The translations under genes and the position numbers were made by a program. Positions 25,140 through 36,000 of a DNA stretch of 64,000 nucleotides are shown piece after piece. The stretch is taken from NCBI GenBank assembly GCA_014529385.2, contig CM043949.1, positions 144,595,850 through 144,659,849 on the forward strand. Reading direction: 5' to 3'. Position 1 is the stretch's first letter, and each line of letters begins with the position of its first letter. The stretch is from Adiantum capillus-veneris (taxonomy: Eukaryota > Streptophyta > Polypodiopsida > Polypodiales > Pteridaceae). The notes beneath the pieces were generated by a model. That model was not told the DNA's origin, ran no database searches, and saw nothing but the letters and a program-made list of their open reading frames with translations.

Positions 25140-26512
25140 AAAGTGAAAGCTTGCAAACATAAAATCCCCCCTTAGCACTACTTGGCCCCACTTCTAGCTT
25201 TGATCAAATTTTCTTGCACCATCATTGCCTACCCCCTATTGAACATTCATGTTCAACTAAAATCAGCTTTATTGAATTTAGAACTTGCAATACTTTGCTA
25301 GTACTCAAGCACACCAAAAAAAGCACAACCATATGTACAACATGTACAATGTCGCATATCCACCACTTTGAGCCTTTTTAGGTGGGTTCCATATGGATCC
25401 CGTAACACCACACCTCCACCTGCTTTCTATATCACCTTCGTATATGCACCATCAAACCACATGGTGAAAGATCCCACCAAATCAGGCTCCTCTTTGGCTT
25501 CATCTTGTACTACTCTTGGATAGATTGGCAAATCAATGAGTTTATTGACCAAAACGGAGACCGACGTGTATGGTCAACCTTGAACTCAAACTCAAATTCC
25601 TATAGCTCTATCACCTATTTCATGATCCACTTTCCTAGCTTCAAGTGCAACACCATTTCAAGAAATAGATTGTTAGCCATCAACACATAAAACTTTAGTA
25701 TAATGAGATGTACTTTGAACTTCCTGCAAACAAAAACCAAGGCCACGACCCACTTCTCCGCTTTGGTGTAGGTCACCTGTTCAAGATTTATTGCCCTTCT
25801 TTCAAAGTAGATAGGCTTATAACTCCTTCGCACTTTTTGCAGTAATACCGCTCAAATAGCCACTGTACCTACCGTCATGGCAACATAAAATTCATCTTCT
25901 CAATTGGGTGGACACAATGTAGGCAGCTGATAAAAAGTTTCCTTAGCTTCTTGAGCTTCTCCGCCCCACTCAAAGCCATGCACGTGCTGTGCCTTTCTTG
26001 AAGGGGATATACATATTGTGACAACATCCAAAAACACCTTGTTAGATAAATTCAATTTATGCACGGATGATGCCCGACCTTGATCACTAGAGGGAGGCTC
26101 CATAAGAACCATAGCCTTCACCTCTAAAAACATAGCCGCAATTTTGATAAATGATCTTCCCTTGAGCTATAGCACCCTATATTGTCCATAAAACATGAAT
26201 GAACCTGCCCAAGTAGGGACCAAATACCCTGTTCATCCAATCCCAAAAAGTGGCATATACATTTACCAACCCAAATGGAATTTTGTGGTAGGCAAAACAT
26301 CCCCATGGAGAGATACACATTGTCTTCAGCTGGTCTTCAAATGAAATCCCTATTTGAAAGTACCCTAAAAAACCATCCATGATGGAATACATCTCATGGC
26401 TTGCTACCTAATTTAATATCTCATCCTAAAATGACAAAGGATAATGGTTTCTTTTGGTCACATAATTCCATGGCTTGTAGTTGACAAAAACCCGCCATTT
26501 CCTGTTATTCTA
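25140..26512 (-). pseudogene. Ty3/gypsy fragment G2: RT to RNase H
   Basis: On the minus strand, RT pieces come first: WRVFVNYKPWN, then MYSIMDGFLGYFQIGI and PWGCFAYHKIPFGLVNVYAT (26392-26177). The metal-binding motif region is destroyed. The RT-RNase H connector follows (about 25960-25850), then RNase H pieces TYTKAEKWVVALVFVCRKF and FYVLMANNLFLEMVLHLKLG (25833-25615). Stops and frameshifts are frequent. The segment parallels G1 closely enough to serve as an uninterrupted reference for the site where the LTR array split G1. It abuts the G1 integrase at about 26512. Confidence 0.75.
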
Positions 26513-27972
26513 AACCATTACGCTGTGGGTGATAGGAAGATGAGAATCTCTGTTGAATCCCCATCTTCTCTACCAATGCACGCACTAGTTTATTGTGGAA
26601 TCCTTGCCCTCTATTTGATATCAAAACCCATGGCACTCCAAACCGACAACAAAAAAAATCAAAGAAAAATTGAGCAACCGTAAGAGCATTTACCTCCTTG
26701 ACCACTTTGGCTTCTACCCATCTGGTGAGGTATTCGATAGCTACCAAAATGTATTTTTTCCCACTCGTAGACTTGGGAAGCGGTCCAATAGCATCCAGTC
26801 CCCACTTTTTGAATGCATTTTGGGCCAAGATAGCCCCTTGTGATTCTGCTAGTAAACGTCGCTCTCCCATAACTTGACACTCATGACATGTCTTACACTA
26901 GTAATGAACATCTCGTACAAGAGATGGCCACCAAAAACTTGCTCTAAGAATGCGAAAGAGTACCTGGTATTTACCTTGATGCTCGCTTTCTTCATGACAT
27001 TGTGTCAAAACCATGCTGATTTTCTCCTTATAGAGAACCCTCCTCAATACTCCATCATGGCCGTATACCATAAGGTCTTTGCCTACTAAGGTGAACCTGC
27101 TAGACTTCTGAGAAACTCTTTTCCTTTATAACTTGGACATGCTTTAGGGGCTTTGACTTGTGCTCAAGAAATCATCAACATCTTTTAGTGTTTCTCGACC
27201 TGCGTAGCTGGCAGGCATTACATATAAACCTGTTACATGTATTTGTACTCGGCTATTGGCCAACTGGTCAGCTTCTTGATTTTGTTCTCTCCTGATATGC
27301 TTGAATTGCACCACTTCAAAAAACTTTGACAAATTTTTAATAGAAAAAAACCAATGCTTGAGAGAGTCCCATTTCACCTGCCATTGTCCCTAGAGTTGTT
27401 TGATTACCAAAAGAGCATCTTCCTTCACTGTGAGCTTGGATATCCCAAACTCAATACACTGCTTAAGATCCAAGTGGAGAGCCATATGTTCCACCTTGTT
27501 GTTTGTATGCACATTCTCCAAGTCATAAGCCTTTGAAAAAATAGTGTTACCTTGTGGATCATGTATAACTACCCCGCCTCCGGCTTTTTGTGCAACCCTC
27601 CTGTAAGCACCATCGAACCACATATCGGGTTTCTCATTTGCCTCTTCTCAAACCACCCTCAGATACAATGGAAAATCCACACCTTTATTTACCATCACGT
27701 CTGCGAGATGTGACCTGCAAGTGTGATCAATTTTAAATTCAAAGTCAAACTCCTGTAATTCTAGCACCCACTTCATAATGCGCCTCCTTGGTCATAGGTG
27801 AAGCACCACTTCAGGTAATAAATTGTTAGAGGTAAGCACATAAGACTTGCGAACAATTAAATGCACTTTGAACTTCCTGTAAGAAAACACTAATGTCATC
27901 ACCCTGACACCCACTGTTCAGACTCTGTGTAAGACATCTCTCTTGGACTAATGACCCAACTTTCAAAGTAGA
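26505..27972 (-). pseudogene. Ty3/gypsy G1, 3' part: RNase H to integrase core
   Basis: Minus-strand order from 27972: RNase H start (VYFESWVISPREMSYTESEQ), a second RNase H-like block (MWFDGAYRRVAQKAGGGVV at 27623, IKHIRREQNQEADQLANS-like near 27300), a Cys-containing zinc-binding remnant (about 26890-27000) and the integrase core (26870-26505). The core keeps WGLDAIGPLPKS (first Asp) and SSSYHPQRNG, but the second catalytic site reads ISNRGQGFHN, with Asn where Asp is expected. The sequence ends within the integrase where G2 begins. The beginning of this element lies 21.6 kb away at 49.62-53.25 kb. Confidence 0.8.
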
Positions 27973-28161
27973 CGGTGGTGCAGCCAAAGTGTGTCGACCC
28001 TAGCAAAGGGCACAGGCAGTGATGTGTATGTTTACAGGTACAGACATGGGTGATAAAGCAGATACGAAGGCCCACTACAAGCAGGGAGATCCAGAAAGGG
28101 TATGTTTTATGTGGTTATGAAGGCCTGAGCATGGAGATTCGATGCTTGAAGAAAAGGTTTT

Positions 28162-31100
28162 TGTTACCATATACATGTGGTAGTGATGTGTGTGAACACA
28201 CTAGGACCACCGGGGCATTTTTTCCCTCTTTAGGAGGTTTTTTCCCCCGTGCATTGTATATATGCCCATCACTCTAGGGCTATCTATCTTTCCATTTCAC
28301 ACTAAGTAACACACTCTCTATTGTGTGCCTTGAGCTTCCTTTGTCTTCTCCAAGCTGTGTGTGTCTCTCTGCAACCCTAATTCCAACAATTGGTATCAGA
28401 GCAGGTTGCGTCCTCTCGGGCTTAGTCGCCAGCTGCTCCAGTACACGCCTACTCACTTTCTCCAATTTTAGTGAGCTTTGGCGAGTGTTCGTAGGTCGAC
28501 AAATATTTCAGGCAAGTTCGTAGAGCTTGGTCTGCTCAGATTTTTGATTTGGGCTCATTTCGGCCTTCGTTTCCACTAGAGGCAGTACTGCACAGGCTAT
28601 TTCGTCATTTTGTGCAGAATTTCTGTCAGTGCCTTTTTCTGCGTAACAGGTGCCTTATAGTCTTCTACGGTTTGTGCTATATAGCACGTGTTGTTCCCGC
28701 TCCATTTCTCCTATTTTCGGGCAATTTTCACATCAGGTGCAACATTTACCATGGCTGACAACAACACAGATGTGTTTAAGATGTTTGTTGCTGAGGACAG
28801 GTTGGATGGGGACAACTACCCTATGTGGGCTTATATGATGCAACATGTTCTTGTGTCAAAGGGCATCTGGAACATTGTGCAGGGTATTGATGTATGTCCT
28901 GGTTCTAAGGATGTAGGCGATGTTGAGGATGTTGCAAGTCTTGTTGCAAGGATTGCTGCTGTTAGAGTTGTTTTGCCTATGATAGAACAAGCTCGTTGGG
29001 ATGTAAAGGATGCACAGGCTGATGCATTGATTTCATTGTCTGTGAAGCGCACCATTGTTCCTCACATCCGTTCAGCAAAATCTGCAAAACAGGCTTGGGA
29101 TATTCTAGCAGGTCTTTATGCAAGCCGCAATGAGGCTAAAATTGCTTTGCTGCGTAAAGAGCTGGAGTCGAAGATTATGCATGAGGAAGATGATATGGAC
29201 ACTTTCCTTTCTAGATTCAAGGATATCAATGAGCAACTTATTTCTGCAGGTGAAGTCATTTCAGACAGTTCCCTTGTGCAGACTGTTCTTGATGCCTTAC
29301 CAGATTCCTACCAAACTTTTGCCAGTACTTGGAGACTAATGACCCAAGGAGATCCTGAAGTTGTCAATTTTGATGCATTATGCACATTGCTGTTTGCAAG
29401 AGTCACTTTCTCAAAAAAACAGGACTAGACAGCGTGCAGTTGAAGAGGCTTTTATTGCTTCTCATAGAAAGGGTGGTAACAGTAATGCAGCCACTTCTTA
29501 TGGTTCTACTGCGAGTGGCAAAAATTCTATTCCTAATGCTTCTGCTCGCAGCAATTCGTCTAGAAATTTTGTTGATAAGGGCAAAAACAAGATGCATTGC
29601 CATTATTGTAAAGCTAATGATCACTTGATCAAGTCGTGTCCAAAGTTGAAGGCCAAAGAGGCTAAGAAGAAAGAGGGTAGTTCCACTGCAAATGCTGGTT
29701 CCACTACAAATGCAGCCATTGTTGAGTCTTCTGTGAAAGGAGACTATGATGTTGATGTCGATGCAGAATGGGCTTTTAGCGCAGAGTGCACTTACAATCC
29801 TACTGTCCATGATGCATGCTTGTCAGTTGTTGCAGATTCACATGTGTGGTATTTCGACACTGGTGCTACAAAGCACATTACCTCACATCGTGAATTGTTT
29901 ACCTCTCTCGAGTCTGTCCCTCATGGGAATAGAGTCACTTGTGCCAACAATGCCTCTTATCCAGTTCAGGGAGTTGGAAAGATTGTGCTTACTGATGCTA
30001 ATGGCATTTCTTTCACACTTGTTGATGCACTTTATGTACCTGGGATCAAGAAGAATCTCTTGTCTGTATCCGCACTTTCTAGACTTGGACTTGTAGTCAA
30101 ATTTGTGGATGACAGATGTACAGTTCATGATCTCAGTTTTGGTGATGAAATTGTTGCATCTGACCTTTTGTGCCGTGGGCTGTATAAGCTCACTTTGTAT
30201 GACAAGTGTGGAAAATTTTTTGCAAATGCTGTTGCAGATTCAAGGGCTATTTCAGATGCAAAACTTTGGCATGCATGTTTTGATCATCTGAATTTTGCCA
30301 GTTTGCTGCATTTGCAAAAATCTGATATGGTTGCTTCTTAGTCGCCTCTTGAAGCACTTGTCAAACATGTTTGTGAAGGTTGTATTTTGGGTAAGATGCA
30401 GCGTTCTAAGTTTCCAAAGGATGGTTCATTTCGGGCCACATGCAGGTTACAGCTTGTGCATAGTGATGTTTGTGGGCCCATGCAAATTCCGTCCTTGGGA
30501 AATTACCTATACTTCGTGAATTTCATTGATGATTACTCTAGGCATGCATGGGTATTTCCGCTTAAAGCGAAGTCCGAAGTTTTTAGTGCTTCAAACAATT
30601 TCTGGCTATGGCTGAAAATGTCTCAAAATGTACTATGGGCACCCTCTGTTCCGATCGAGGGGGGGAGTATATGTCTCATGAATTTAATGCATTTCTGGCT
30701 AGTCGTGGGATAAAACACCAATGTACAGTGCCTTATACACCTCAGCAAAATGGTGTTGCTGAGAGGAAAAACAGGTCACTTACGGAAATGGCACGATGTA
30801 TGGTCAAAAGTCTTTCACAAAGGCATTGTCTCGTGAGAAGCTCGAAGCGTTCCACAAAGATTTGGGCTTACTCCCCTTTGTGGACTGACCATGTCCTCAG
30901 AGCATGGAGCTTCCCTTTACTCATGTGCCATATCTCGTTCACCGCATCACTCTAGGGGGGATTTGTTACCATATACATGTGGTAGTGATGTGTGTGAACA
31001 CACTAGGACTGTCGGGCCATTTTTTCCCTCTTTAGGAGGTTTTTTACCCTATGCATTGTATATACGCCCATCACTCTAGGGCTATCTATCTTTCCATTGC

Positions 31101-31190
31101 ACTCTAAGTAACACACTCTCTATTGTGTGCCTTGAGCTTCCTTCGTCTTCTCCAAGTTGTGTGTGTCTCTTTGCAACCCTAATTCCAACA
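28162..31190 (+). mobile_element. Ty1/copia element 1, deletion derivative lacking RT
   Basis: LTRs of 227 bp at 28162-28388 and 30964-31190 (TGTTACCATATAC ... AATTCCAACA). A 5 bp target duplication GTTTT flanks it (28157-28161 and 31191-31195). The primer site TGGTATCAGAGC at 28391-28402 matches the initiator-Met tRNA type. A polypurine tract, AGGGGGGA, lies just before the 3' LTR. The LTR pair differs at roughly 14 sites by eye (about 94% identical), making this the oldest of the three copia insertions. The internal region jumps from integrase directly to the last RNase H residues, so the whole RT is deleted. Confidence 0.95.
28751..30903 (+). pseudogene. Copia 1 gag-protease-integrase remnant
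   Basis: The ATG at 28751 opens MADNNTDVFKMFVAEDRLDG; Gag follows with NYPMWAYMMQHVL and DILAGLYASRNEAKI. A frameshift falls at an A-run near 29415. The next frame has the zinc knuckle CHYCKANDHLIKSC (about 29597) and the protease site WYFDTGATKHITSH (about 29850). The GAG-pre-integrase block LWHACFDHLNF follows, then TAG at 30339. Integrase continues with LVHSDVCGPM, a frameshift near 30590, and CSDRGGEYMSHEF and YTPQQNGVAERKNRS. At about 30808 the sequence joins FTKALSREKLEAFHKDLG, the RNase H C-terminus. RT is missing entirely. It cannot move by itself. Confidence 0.9.
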
Positions 31191-31903
31191 GTTTTGACAT
31201 GGGAAAAGGCTCTTAGAACATGCAATGCAACTTGGGTAGAGGAAGACATGTGGTCAGTGGAAGAAAGGAAAGTGTGTGAGAGACTTCACAACTTTGCATG
31301 AGGGAGACCAAAAAGTCTCATTCTGAATTTTTTTGCAAAACTAGTTTTTTGTAAAACCTGGCGGCGATAGAGAAGGAAAAGGGGGTTTTGAGCATTTTTG
31401 CATCTTATGCACATGGGAAAATTCTTCACCGATTAGCAGATATTGAACTTTTTGTGCTCTGTTGTGTTAAAGAGGGCGACATACAAAACAGAGAAGGAGA
31501 GAGATTTGATGATTGTATGCTCCACCATAACCCATCAATTGAAGAAGAAGAAAGCTTTGGTTGTGTTGCTTTTGGTGTTGTTCCCCCTCCACTCTCTTCT
31601 CTTCTGCTTTGTTGCACGGTGTTTTGGGTGTGTGTAGGCAGGTGTGCCCCCCCGAGGGTGTGATGTGAAAAGAGAGTGAGAGAGGTGATTGTGTGCAAGG
31701 GAAACAAGAAATTGATGTGTTTATGGGTGTGAGATAGATTGTGGTCTGCGCGAGTGTGTGCGCATTGATTTGGGTCTTCGTTTGAGAAAAGTGTGTGTTT
31801 GTGTGTGTGATTCTGTGTGGTTAGGGGTGTGGGTTAATCCATGGGCTATAGAGAGGCAAACATTCTGTGTGCTGGGTGTGTTTCCCCTTCCCCCTTTCCA
31901 TCA

Positions 31904-32944
31904 ATGATGCCCCCATTGAGGAGCTATCTGATGCTCCTTGGTAGAAGCTAAAAGCAGAGTTTGAAGTCAGAAAAAGATTGGCAAATGGTCAAAGTAAAGA
32001 GTGCAGTTGAGAATTGATCGAGATGGCAAAGCCAAGAATATTGGGATGCGGATTTTGAATAGTGGATGATGTCAATGCGTAGATTGACAGATGCAGAAAA
32101 GTTGCAGGTGGTTCCGTTATTGTTGCGAGGACAAGCAAAGACATGGTTCAATGGTATGGGGTGAGCTTCCTTCTTTTTTGTCTAAAAATATGGCAGTAGA
32201 CCATGTATTAAAAGAATTGGTTCATGAAGATGACGTATGAGAGGAGTTAGTGGAGCCGTATGACTCTACTTTATTGGATGGTCCTGAAGAGGAGGTTCTT
32301 AAGGTTGCTATAGGTATGGAAGAGAACATGAAGCTGATGCAGGTAGAGAAGCCTTTGATCGAAGAGCAGGTGTTTCCGATTGTGCCAAGTGAAGAGCTAC
32401 ATGCTATGGCTATGGACGAGCTTATAAAAGTGGTATGTGCTTCACAGGTGATGAGTATGCTTATGGATACAGCTATGCAGTGGGCTATTCAACAGGTGCA
32501 AGAGTTCTTGGAGAAGTTTTGCATCTTCTATGGTTGGGAAGGTATGCTAGATAGGTTCGAGGCGGGTGACGATATGGATGATTCATCTGTTGAACAAGAT
32601 GGTGAGCATGATCGTGCTCAATTTGAAGAGGGGTGGATGCTTGTGGATGCATGGAGAGGTCAAGGATTGATGTGTGCATTATATATGTACTATTGGTTAT
32701 GTGCATGGGTGCAGTTCTACAGGAGGCTACTCCAAATGAATGGTTGCACTCAGGGTTATGTCTTTGATCCAGGTGGAGGCTTTGCTACGATGCAGGGGGT
32801 TGGGCAACCTACATGAGGGTTGACATGAATAAAACTCTTACGTATGGTTTTCATGTTCGCACACTATTCTCTAGATGTTACAATTTGTAGCTGAATAAAG
32901 GTTTCTTTTGGGTGAACATAAATGTTCAACGAGGGGTTGGGCAA
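31904..32944 (+). pseudogene. Array internal region 1: gag-only ORF, internally deleted
   Basis: After the primer-site remnant, a short Gag start (about 31947-32155) keeps the sense of LEQVVPLLLRGQAKTWFNG-type blocks, then jumps at about 32155 to the distal part of the same protein. The distal frame is open at 32250-32816 (188 aa): GPEEEVLKVAIGMEENMKLM, FEAGDDMDDSSVEQDGEHD, a Cys/Trp-rich stretch and the end QGVGQPT. Compared with internal region 3, about 1.3 kb of the middle is missing. The polypurine-like GAGGGGTTGGGCAA precedes LTR B. Confidence 0.7.
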
Positions 32945-33044
32945 TGATGGTGCAGCCAAAGTGTGTCGACCTTAGCAAAGGGCACAGGCAGTGATGTTAT
33001 GTTTACAGGTATAGACATGGGTAATAAAGCAGATACGAAGGCCC

Positions 33045-36000
33045 TGTAAAGAATGAGGAAGCAAGAGAGATACACAAGACAAGCACAAAGCACACAGAGA
33101 TGGAAAGCTTCTTCTTCTTCTTCACAGAAAAGAGAGTACGGAATGACTAAGTGCTAAAGCTGAAAAGTAGCACATATGTACATGCGGTCACTAAGTGTGA
33201 ACTCGCTAGAAGCGTACTAGGCTGGCACTATAAGTGTAGTCTAGCTGTAGAATCACTGGCAGAGATCCTAAGTGTCGGTCACCTAACGCGCCAGTGAGTA
33301 AATGCCGTAAGCGTCCAAGACCCGTAGTGGATGCCAGCTCAAGATGTAGAGCTCGACATCTCAACACTCCCCCTTGAGCTCTGCATGTCGCAGAGTCCAA
33401 GCATAGTCTGGAAACGTCGAAGCTTCTCAGCTCCGAGGGCCTTGGTAAAGATATCTGCTATCTGCTCCTCTGTGCTGACGTAGACCAAGTCGATGTCGCC
33501 CGCCAACACTCGCTCTCGAACGTAGTGGTAATGGACCTCTATGTGTTTGGTCCTAGCATGGAACACTGGGTTCCTAGCCAACTGCATGCTGCTGAGGTTG
33601 TCACAATGGATGAAAATTTGCTGGTCCACCTGCACTCCCAAGTCCTCAAGTAATGTGCGTAGCCAAGCTACCTCGCACGCCGCAACTGCTGCACCTCTGT
33701 ACTCGGCCTCTGTGCTCGATAAAGCAACTGTAGGCTGCTTTTTGCTGCTCCAAGTAACAGCAGCACTCCCAAAAGAGAACATGAAGCCACTCGTAGATCT
33801 CCTATCAACAATGCTACCTGCCCAATCTGCATCTGTATACCCATACAATGCTAATGGTGCATCTGTTGCATAGAACAATGCGTAGTCAAGAGTACCTTGC
33901 ACATACCTAAGTGTGCGTCGTACTCCATCCAAATGTGGCTTCCTCGGAAGCTGCATGATCTGACTCTCCAAGCCTACTGTGTAGCTCAAGTCTGGCCTCG
34001 TGAAAGTCAAGTAGATTAGACTACCCACAATCTTCCTGTACATGTTGACATCCTCAACAACATCACCCTTCTCTGCACTCAGCTTTGCATTCACATCCAA
34101 GGGAATAGAAATTAGCTTACAATCAGCCATACCATACTTTGACAACATGTCCAAAGCATACTGTCTCTGTGATAGCCATACACCCTCTGGAGTCCTGATC
34201 ACCTCAATGCCAAGAAAGTAGCGCAACTCGCCTAAATCTTTCATTTCAAACTTCTGTTTGAGAAGACCCTTCACATGGTCAATCTCCATAGCATTGTCAC
34301 CAACAATAATAAGGTCATCTACATATATGGTAATGACCACAATCCCCACATCACTCTCACGTACATAGAGTGAATGATCAGCATGAGCTCTCCTAAAACC
34401 AATACTGACAAGATACTTGGCAATCCTGTCATACCATGCTCTAGAGCCTTGCTTCAAACCATACAAAGCTTTGAGAAGTCTGCATACATAATTTGGGTAA
34501 CCTAGATCGACATAACCAGGTGACTGATCCATATACACTTCCTCTTGCAACTCACCATTCAAGAAGGCATTCTTTACATCCATTTGATGCATAATCCATC
34601 CTCTAGATGCAGCCACTGCTATGAGAGCTCTCACAGTCGTCATCTTTGCCACTGGAGAAAAGGTCTCCTCATAGTCTATGCCATACGTCTGTGCATAAAC
34701 CTTTGCGACCAGCCTTGCCTTGTGATGCTCAATGTTACCATCAGCCTTATGCTTGGTTTTATACACCCATTTACATCCAATAGCTTTCTTGCCACTTGGC
34801 AATGGCACCAACTCCCATGTGTCGTTTGCTTCCAATGCAGCCATCTCTTCATTCATTGCATCATCCCAATGCACATTTCCAATTGCATCCTCAAAACATG
34901 TGGGCTCCACATCCTGTATCACCTTAGCCATGTAGGCTTGGTGATGCGCTAGATACCCATCATAAGTCAATTTCTGAACTGGATTTCTGACTCTATTAGA
35001 TCTGCGCGGTCCTGGGTCACTCCTTTGCCCTCTAGCATCTTCTTGTACTTTCCTTACACCAGGTGTCCCGACAGCCAGAATTCCAAATTCCTCATCAAGA
35101 CTTTGTTCAGAACCATCTGAATCCATGTCTACATGTGAAAAACCTGATGATGCATCAGCCATAAAGGGAGGTTCATCAACCTTTTCCTTTCCTTTTCGTG
35201 ATACATTCCCTGTACCTGTTGGTGGAGTAACCTGCGTACGTAGTCTACCGTTCCATGGTTTCTCAACAGAGCCACGAGAAGAGGACTCTTGTGGTCCACT
35301 CAAAACCTGTGTCTGTGGCCTCACATTTTGTACAACCACATCATCTTTTACATCAGCCCCAATAGTGCCATGTGCATTACTGTACCAGCTGCTCATCTCA
35401 TCAAAGACTACATCTCTGCTCACTCATAATTCTCGTGTAGTAGGATTGTAGCACCTGTACCCCTTTTGTTCAAGGGAATATCCCACAAGAATACATTTCT
35501 CTGCTTGAGGATCCAATTTCCTACGCAACTCATCTGGTACATGCACGTAAGCTATGCAGCCAAACACTTTCAAGTGTGCCAAATCAGGCTTTGTACCTGT
35601 AAACTTTTCCTCAGGTGTTACATCATGCACCGCAGCTGTAGGTGTCCTGTTCATAATGTACACAGCTGTATTTACGGCTTCAGCCTAGAAATGATGAGGC
35701 ATGTTCTTCTCATTCATCAATGCACATGCAACCTCTGCAATGTGCCTGTTTTTCCTTTCTGCGACCCCATTCTGTTGTGGAGTATATCTACATGTAAACT
35801 GCTTGCGTATACCATGCATTCACAGAAAATCTGAAAAATCATTGGAGAAGTACTCTCCCCCTCCATCGGACCTCAATGTCTTGATTTGCATATCTGTCTC
35901 CTTCTCAATCATGACTTTGAAGTCTTGAAAGTGACCAAACACTTCACTTTTGTTACGCATGAAGTAGACCCATACTTTCCTTGTATGGTCATCAATGAAA

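Larger units (their letters stand above)
27973..31903 (+). repeat. LTR A of the array (split by copia 1)
   Basis: LTR sequence at 27973-28161 and 31191-31903; net length about 895 bp. The first three bases (expected TGA) read CGG, so the outer edge is slightly damaged. It ends TTTCCATCA at 31903, followed by a mutated primer site (TGATGCCCCCATTGAGG). Confidence 0.8.

Noticed and set aside
28381-28402. tRNA gene at the TGGTATCAGAGC site
   Set aside because: It is the primer-binding site complementary to a tRNA end, immediately after a copia LTR; no cloverleaf surrounds it.
34545-34952. Plus-strand ORFs of 100-150 aa within copia 2 and copia 3 (also 43353-43802)
   Set aside because: They are antisense shadows of the conserved RT-RNase H coding frame on the minus strand.
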